64,000 bases of DNA from Wurfbainia villosa. Taxonomy: Eukaryota > Streptophyta > Magnoliopsida > Zingiberales > Zingiberaceae. Below, piece by piece: positions 58,938 through 64,000 of this stretch. The DNA is taken from contig CM045993.1 in assembly GCA_025175895.1 (NCBI GenBank), positions 63,430,621 to 63,494,620 of the forward strand. The letters run 5' to 3'. Position numbers and translations under genes: made by a program. Each line of letters starts with the position of its first letter. Positions within the stretch are counted from its first letter, which is position 1. Below the pieces are notes generated by a model. The model was not told the origin of the DNA and searched no databases. It saw nothing but the letters and a program-made list of their open reading frames with translations.

Positions 58938-60335
58938 TGGAAATGATATTATTTATATGGTGTGTCGTTGATTATAGGAGGAAATCGTGTCCTATATATT
59001 AGGATGATGATGTCCCCTTGAGGAGCTCATAAGGTTCATCATGTAAACCCTGTAGGTGGACTTGGTCCGGCATGATGAAAAGGTTGAGTGGTACTACTCA
59101 TGGAGTTAGATGTGGATTAATTAATGGTCAGTAAATTAATTAATCGATGGACATTCGAGATCTTAAACACGGGGAGAAAATGTACATATAATATATGGAT
59201 CCCATATTAACTCATGGGGGTTGGTGAGGTAGATCAATGATAATCCTTTAGTGGATTGGATTATCATTAATGGATCAGACTTTATGTGGGCTTGATCCAT
59301 TGGGTGGCCAAGATCCAACTCCTCCTCATGGTCCCTATTGTAGCCTATTAATACCTCATGAAGCCTAGATCCAATGGATGGAAACAAAACTCTAGATCCA
59401 AAGGTAGAGATTAAATCTCTAGATCCGACGGTTGAGATTAAATCTCTAGATCTGACGGTTGAGATCAAATCCCTAGAACCAATGGTGGAGATTAAAACAA
59501 GGCTTATCCCTAACTCTATAAAAGGAGAGGCTAGGGTTGGCGTGGAGAAAAAATTAGAATCAAGGGGAGAGGCTAGGGTTTTGGGCGGCAAGGAGCATTG
59601 GGTGTTGGCGGTACCAAATAAGGAAAGAGTTTCCTTTCTTCTCTTCTCCCTCAAGGTGGCCGGCGCCCATAAGCCTTTTCCAGCTTTTGGCTGGCATCCA
59701 AACTCTTCTCTTCTCTTTGGCCGGTGGAAACATAGCTTAAGGTCTTCCCTTGGAGCTTTTGGCCGGTATTCATCTTTCTCACCCTTTTCCTTGTTGGTCG
59801 GTGGCAAGCAACTTGCTTGTTGGTTGTTGGTTGACTAAAGGAAGGAGAAGGGTCTTGTTTCTATTATTCCTCTTGCTCGGAACGAGCAAGGAAGGAAGAT
59901 TGGTGATCTAGAAGCTTCAACTTTTGGTAGATTGTCGCCCACACGACGTCCGAAAGGAGGAAGGTCATACAATAGAAGATCGAGAAGTATAACACTTATC
60001 TATCTTCATATCTAACATGTTTGTAATTGTTTTTAATTATACATGCATGATATATTCTGTTTTGTGGCTAAATATACTTGGACCCCGAACATAAACACAA
60101 AAGCTGACGATCCGTACATCGTCTATTCCGCGACTATTCGTAGAATAGAGGTTGGTCGCTTGAACAACAAGTTTGTTCAAGGGACTACTCTAATCGAATA
60201 GCACGACGATGACAAGGTTGCTTGGGCAATCCCTCTTGTCAAGGATAAATTTTTTTTATCCGAGGACGTAGAAGGGATCTCTATGAACAAGCGACCGAGT
60301 TGAAGTGTGAAGCGAAGTTTCCTACCTTCACTATA

Positions 60336-60594
60336 GTGTTTAGCAACACTGATACCAATAAAATTATCTCCCGATATGAGATCTTCAATATCGAAACTAT
60401 TCCTGAAATCACTCCGATCGCATACCACTTGCCTATGCAGTGGAAAGCTTGGGAGTTCATTCAAAACTACATCCAAATACTTTCAAATCATATGCGCATC
60501 CGAGTGGAATATTATACCATCATTTCAATAATTTAACTATCTGTAAGGATATATATAGTAAAGGTATGTCTATCAAAGTCTAAGGGCATCCCTT
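60336..60594. other. Unidentified host sequence, right part
   Basis: 259 bp continuing 56398-57026 across the solo LTR. No family recognised. It ends at the Copia-7 LTR. Confidence 0.4.
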
Positions 60595-62102
60595 TGTTGG
60601 TGCAATCGGCCCAAGTCACGATTGACCAGGACTCGAGTTTGACTCGAGTGATGTTTTGATGTTCGACAAAAACATATGACAATGTAATTGTCATGGGAAA
60701 GTCCAAGTCATGGGTACTTGGCATGGGAAGTCCAAGTGGGACACTTGGCACATGAAAAGTCCAAGCATGGTCTTGGCATTTGAGAAGTCCAACATGGGTT
60801 GGCAAGGAAAGTCCAAGCATGGGTCTTGGCATGGAAAGTCCAAGCATGGTCTTGGCATGGAAAGTCCAACATGGGTTGGCAAGGGAAAGTCCAAGCTTGA
60901 GCCTTGGCATTTGAGAAGTCCAAGGGTCTGATCTTGGCAGCATAAGTCCAATGATTGGCTGCGTAAATTACAAGTGGGAGTCTTAGCAGCATAAGTCCAA
61001 TGATTGGCGGCGTAAAGTCTAAGCGGAGTCTTGGCGGCGTAAGTCCAATGTGCCATGGCGGTGTAGACACCGTTAGCATGACATAGCCGATGGAAGCACC
61101 TGAAGGCTAGCGCGATGGATGAACAAGTCATGGATGACTAGGAAGGATCCGAGAGGCGGGAGGCTGATGGAGGTGGCTAGAAGGCTTAGGTCTAGGCTAA
61201 GGGTGGTCTACAAGTATGAGGGAACCATACTTGGGTTAAAACCTCATGATTGAGGTGTGCCAGTCGACTGGTGTCATGTGGCAGTCGACTGGACCGAGTC
61301 AACTAGGGTTTGACTGTGGGTTATGGCCTAGCGATCATTTGCGGAAGGTGGGCGGTCGATCGATGGCTCAGCGATCGGCGATCGATCGTGTGATCACCGA
61401 TCCGGTGCTCGAGAAATCGACCACAGAATAGAGTCGAGACTCGACTGGTCGAGTGCGGACTCCATCAGTCGACTGATGGGTATGATCAGTCGACTGATGG
61501 TAGATCCATTGAACTTATCCAACGTGGATCTAGCCGTTGTCTCACGACAATAGTGGCATCAGTCGACTGATAGTCCCGATCAGTCGACTGATCAACTTTT
61601 TCCAGCACAGGTTGAAGCTTTATAAGGAGCTCGTGATGGAGGAAAAAAAGTGGTTCTTTGAGGCGATTTGGGGCGAGTTGCTGCTGTAATTCAGGGTCTC
61701 CAAGTGCTACTCGATCAACCTAGCGATCAAGCATTCAAGAGCATTTGTAAAGTGTTTTTCTTTACTAGTTTTGCTTTGTATTTCATTGTATTTGCTTGTA
61801 TCTTTTGATTATTGTTGTAATCATCTTGTACGAGGTTTCTCCACCTCCGTATTGTTCTGAGAAGGAGTGTTTATTATAGTGGTGTGTGATTGGCATCGCT
61901 AGGGTTCGTACGAACCCGATCCATGGAGTAGGAACCATTCGGTTCCGAACCACGTTACATACTCGTGTTCGTGTGTAATTGTCTATTTTGTTATTGTATT
62001 ATTTCTATTTCCGCTGCGCACTAACAAAATTGTAGACGCGAACGAGATAGAATTTCATCTACACTATTCAACCCCCTCTAGCCGTTACAAATATTCCTAA
62101 TA
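60595..62102 (+). repeat. Copia-7 5' LTR
   Basis: Starts TGTTGGTGCAATCGGCCC. The 3' edge reads CCTAATA, where the solo relative ends CCTAACA, so the canonical CA is mutated. TATA-like TTTATAAGG at 61619-61626. Three CAGTCGACTG pairs at 61261, 61466 and 61560. Confidence 0.85.
60700..61045 (+). repeat. LTR minisatellite of Copia-7
   Basis: About 14 imperfect units of 20-26 bp of the form GAAAGTCCAAGCATGG(G)TCTTGGCATG, grading into GGCGGCGTAAGTCCAATG units at the downstream end. Copy number and order differ from the solo LTR. Confidence 0.8.
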
Positions 62103-62104
62103 AG

Positions 62105-62117
62105 TGGTATCAGAGCA
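62105..62117 (+). other. Copia-7 primer binding site
   Basis: TGGTATCAGAGCA, initiator Met-tRNA type, just after the LTR. Confidence 0.88.
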
Positions 62118-62163
62118 AGGTTGCTCTTCAACGGATTAACAACTGGGAGCAAAAGGCTAGAGG

Positions 62164-63861
62164 GTGAAGATGGAATTCCTAGACAAGCTTGGATGGGATA
62201 TCAATACTCCACCTCCATATGATCCAGAAGATTTTCCGGCGTGGAGAGCAAGAATGGAAACATTCTTGATGATCAACATAGAGGATTGGTTCATCCTCGT
62301 GGAAGGCCTTGAACCCCCTAGGGATAAGAAGGGGAATGTCCTAAAATTGAAAAAGTGGACCCAAGAGCAACGCCAAAAGCTCAAGACTGAAGTTAAGGTA
62401 ACGAATCTTTTGGAAGATTTAATCCCTAATGATGTTTTGTGCAAGCTAGGGGATTACATGTATGCCAAGGAGCTATGGAGAAAATTGGCAAGATTCCATG
62501 AGGAGAGTTCATCCTCAAGTGAAAGTGAGGAATCGGAAGTTGAGATGGAGTCAACTTCTGGATCGGAGAAAGAAGAAGTAGAAGAGGTGGAAGAAGCATC
62601 TACTTCTAGGATTGAGGAGGAGAGACCATCCTCTACACCGGAGCAACCTCAAGAAGAGCCTTCAACATCCGATCAAGATGAGGAAGCTCAAAATTCAACT
62701 CCGGCACCTACCACCACCCTAGGTAACTCAAACACCTTATTTTCAAATAAAAATCATATAATGTGCTTTGAGTGTTGGGAGTATGGGCATTACAAGAGCA
62801 AATGCTCAAAGAAGGTTAGGAAAGCTTCTCCGGCGCCCAAAAGTCAACAAAAGTCAAAGGATGCCGGTTCCCCAACACCTAAAGGCAAGGAGCACATCAT
62901 ATGCTTCAAGTGCAATTCAAAAGGATATTATAGGAATCAATGTCCTAGGGGGAGCAAAAAGACCCAAGAAGAAGCATCACAAGTAGGGGGAGCTAAGGCT
63001 AACCCTAAGGTACATTTTAGTAATTCATCTTCTAATTTAAATGCTAAAAAGCATGCTAGGAACTTTAATTCTCTTGCAATTTATGAAAAGCATGCTAATA
63101 TGAATAAATACTTTTGCTTAGGAGCTAAGAGAGTCCATGTAGGAAATAGAGAGAAATTTGGGACTAATCTCCCTAAAAACAACTTAGTTAAGGACAAACC
63201 TAGGTCAAATAACTCAAGATCAATTTTACCTAGGAAGACAATTAGAAAGGTGCAAGAGCACCTAAGTCTAAACCCTAAATGGACTAGGCATATGCCTAGG
63301 AAGTCCAATGCCCAAGATTTAAATCAAAATTCTAAAATTGAGCAATTAGAAAAGGAAAATCAAGTCTTGAGGTCAAGGCTTGAAAAACTTGAAAAGACCC
63401 TAAATAAGATACAAAATCAATTTAAAGGGTCTAATGGTCAAAGTCAAAGGTCCAAAAGTCAAAGGCAACACCAAGGACCTAAGAGTCAAAAGTCAACCAA
63501 GGGCAAGCAAGGTTTGGGTCACAAACCTAAGCCTAAAGTGGCTTATCATAGTGTTCCATTTGACTATGGAACACAAACTAGGTCTAGGAAGACCAAGGTC
63601 AATAGGGAAGTCATCCCTAGAGTTGACCAAAGGGTGTGCCTAGTGGCTAGGGTTTCTAGAAAACCTAGGGTGGCCACTAAGAAGGTTCCAAGGGGAGTTA
63701 CCCCTAGAGTCAACCTAGGTAAGACCCAAATGACCAAGGCTAACAAGCCTAGGAGGGTCATTAGGAAGGTATCTAGGGAGGTTATCCCTAAGGAATACCT
63801 AATTAACCCTAGGAGCTCAAATCGGTTTTGGGTTCCTATGAGCGTGATTGATTCACGCTAA
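62164..63861 (+). CDS. Copia-7 Gag, with shortened capsid domain
   Basis: 565-codon uninterrupted ORF. The ATG at 62164 lies in an in-frame pair (62164 and 62170), and the second gives MEFLDKLGW. Residues about 17-113 match the N-terminal part of the Copia-3 capsid (PPRDKKGN, WTQEQRQKL, YAKELWRKLARFHEE). The next 100 or so capsid residues are missing and an acidic Ser/Glu tract follows at once. CCHC knuckle 1 (Cys201, Cys204, His209, Cys214) is intact. Knuckle 2 (Cys247, Cys250, Tyr255, Cys260) has Tyr instead of His. A coiled coil lies at about 395-425, and the very basic C terminus ends in NRFWVPMSVID, a motif near the gag-pol border of SIRE-type elements. The antisense ORFs are shadows. 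Confidence 0.88.
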   Translation: MKMEFLDKLGWDINTPPPYDPEDFPAWRARMETFLMINIEDWFILVEGLEPPRDKKGNVLKLKKWTQEQRQKLKTEVKVTNLLEDLIPNDVLCKLGDYMYAKELWRKLARFHEESSSSSESEESEVEMESTSGSEKEEVEEVEEASTSRIEEERPSSTPEQPQEEPSTSDQDEEAQNSTPAPTTTLGNSNTLFSNKNHIMCFECWEYGHYKSKCSKKVRKASPAPKSQQKSKDAGSPTPKGKEHIICFKCNSKGYYRNQCPRGSKKTQEEASQVGGAKANPKVHFSNSSSNLNAKKHARNFNSLAIYEKHANMNKYFCLGAKRVHVGNREKFGTNLPKNNLVKDKPRSNNSRSILPRKTIRKVQEHLSLNPKWTRHMPRKSNAQDLNQNSKIEQLEKENQVLRSRLEKLEKTLNKIQNQFKGSNGQSQRSKSQRQHQGPKSQKSTKGKQGLGHKPKPKVAYHSVPFDYGTQTRSRKTKVNREVIPRVDQRVCLVARVSRKPRVATKKVPRGVTPRVNLGKTQMTKANKPRRVIRKVSREVIPKEYLINPRSSNRFWVPMSVIDSR

Positions 63862-64000
63862 GATGGGTTTAGGGTGTGCCAACCTTGATTGGATGGGTAG
63901 TTAACTCAACCATGGCAAAGGTGGCATGTTAGGTCATTTTCAAGGTTTTGGTTACCTTGGGATGTGGTTAGATTTGAATTCTAAAGGATTTTAGGATGTG
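63862..64000 (+). other. Copia-7 sequence after gag
   Basis: 139 bp downstream of the gag stop (TAA at 63859-63861), with no clear coding frame before the window edge. The similar position in Copia-3 leads into its non-coding tract, so whether pol follows here is open. Confidence 0.4.

Larger units (their letters stand above)
57027..60330 (+). mobile_element. Solo LTR of the Copia-5 subfamily, interrupted
   Basis: One LTR only, TGTTGGGATGTATACAATAAAG ... CCTACCTTCA, flanked by CTATA duplications (57022-57026 and 60331-60335). No primer site or internal sequence follows, so it arose by LTR-LTR recombination. It holds the tandem array (59367-59498) and TATA box (59517-59524), and is split by another solo LTR at 57509-58937. 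The antisense ORF 59163-59807 is a shadow produced by the 27-bp repeat. Confidence 0.92.
60595..64000 (+). mobile_element. Copia-7: SIRE-like copia element, 5' part
   Basis: 5' LTR 60595-62102, Met-tRNA primer site at 62105 and a long gag. The window ends before any protease or pol. LTR motifs (CTATTCAACCCCCTCTAGCCG near the end) and the gag N terminus (PRDKKGN...WTQEQRQKL) relate it to Copia-3. The target duplication cannot be tested. Confidence 0.88.

Noticed and set aside
59163..59807. 214-codon ORF with repeating GSRDLIST peptide
   Set aside because: The peptide repeat is a translation of the 27-bp LTR repeat, antisense to LTR transcription; other copies are interrupted.
60700..61045. 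Possible CRISPR-like repeat array
   Set aside because: Units are contiguous, imperfect and within a plant LTR; there are no unique equal-length spacers and no cas genes.

Overview
This window comes from a repeat-dense flowering-plant nuclear genome. I found no host gene. Almost every base belongs to Ty1/copia LTR retrotransposons, one CACTA (En/Spm-type) DNA transposon, or short unidentified flanks. The plant evidence is Met-tRNA primer binding sites beside TG..CA LTRs, copia-order pol (protease-integrase-RT-RNase H), a CACTA element with TNP2 and Ulp1-type genes, and an Athila/Tat-like gypsy gag scrap. I could not infer the species.

Layout. 1-866: minus-strand gypsy gag fragment and flank. 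867-9204: Copia-1, plus strand, degenerate. 9205-9680: unidentified. 9681-56397: Copia-2, an old minus-strand copia element blown apart by later insertions. These are (i) a gag-only element, Copia-3, in its 3' LTR (10765-16250, TSD ACTGA); (ii) Copia-4 in its integrase (19072-27427, TSD CTAAC); (iii) Copia-5 in its gag (28551 to about 34546, right end deleted); (iv) Copia-6 in its 5' LTR (35345-45009, TSD CGACC); (v) the CACTA element in the same LTR (45088-55634). 56398-57026 and 60336-60594: unidentified host sequence split by a solo LTR (57027-60330, TSD CTATA), which itself carries a second solo LTR (57509-58937, TSD TGGAA). 60595-64000: 5' LTR, primer site and gag of Copia-7, whose pol lies beyond the window.

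Families. Copia-1, -2, -4, -5 and the outer solo LTR are subfamilies of one copia family with LTRs of about 1.9 kb. Copia-6 is a second family. Copia-3, Copia-7 and the inner solo LTR form a third, SIRE-like group. All pol genes are broken by stops or frameshifts. Several defects are shared between independent insertions, which suggests that defective copies were mobilised in trans.

Most interesting signals. (1) The untranslated leaders of two different copia families carry arrays of RNA-type hairpins that keep a constant apical motif on unrelated, self-complementary stems. (2) The SIRE-like group repeatedly carries pairs of the palindrome CAGTCGACTG, almost always exactly 21 bp apart. (3) Copia-4 has a second primer-binding-site sequence captured inside its LTR end and copied into both LTRs. 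(4) Copia-3 has an open gag but no pol. (5) The CACTA element carries a Ulp1-like protease that keeps its His-Asp-Gln/Cys residues.
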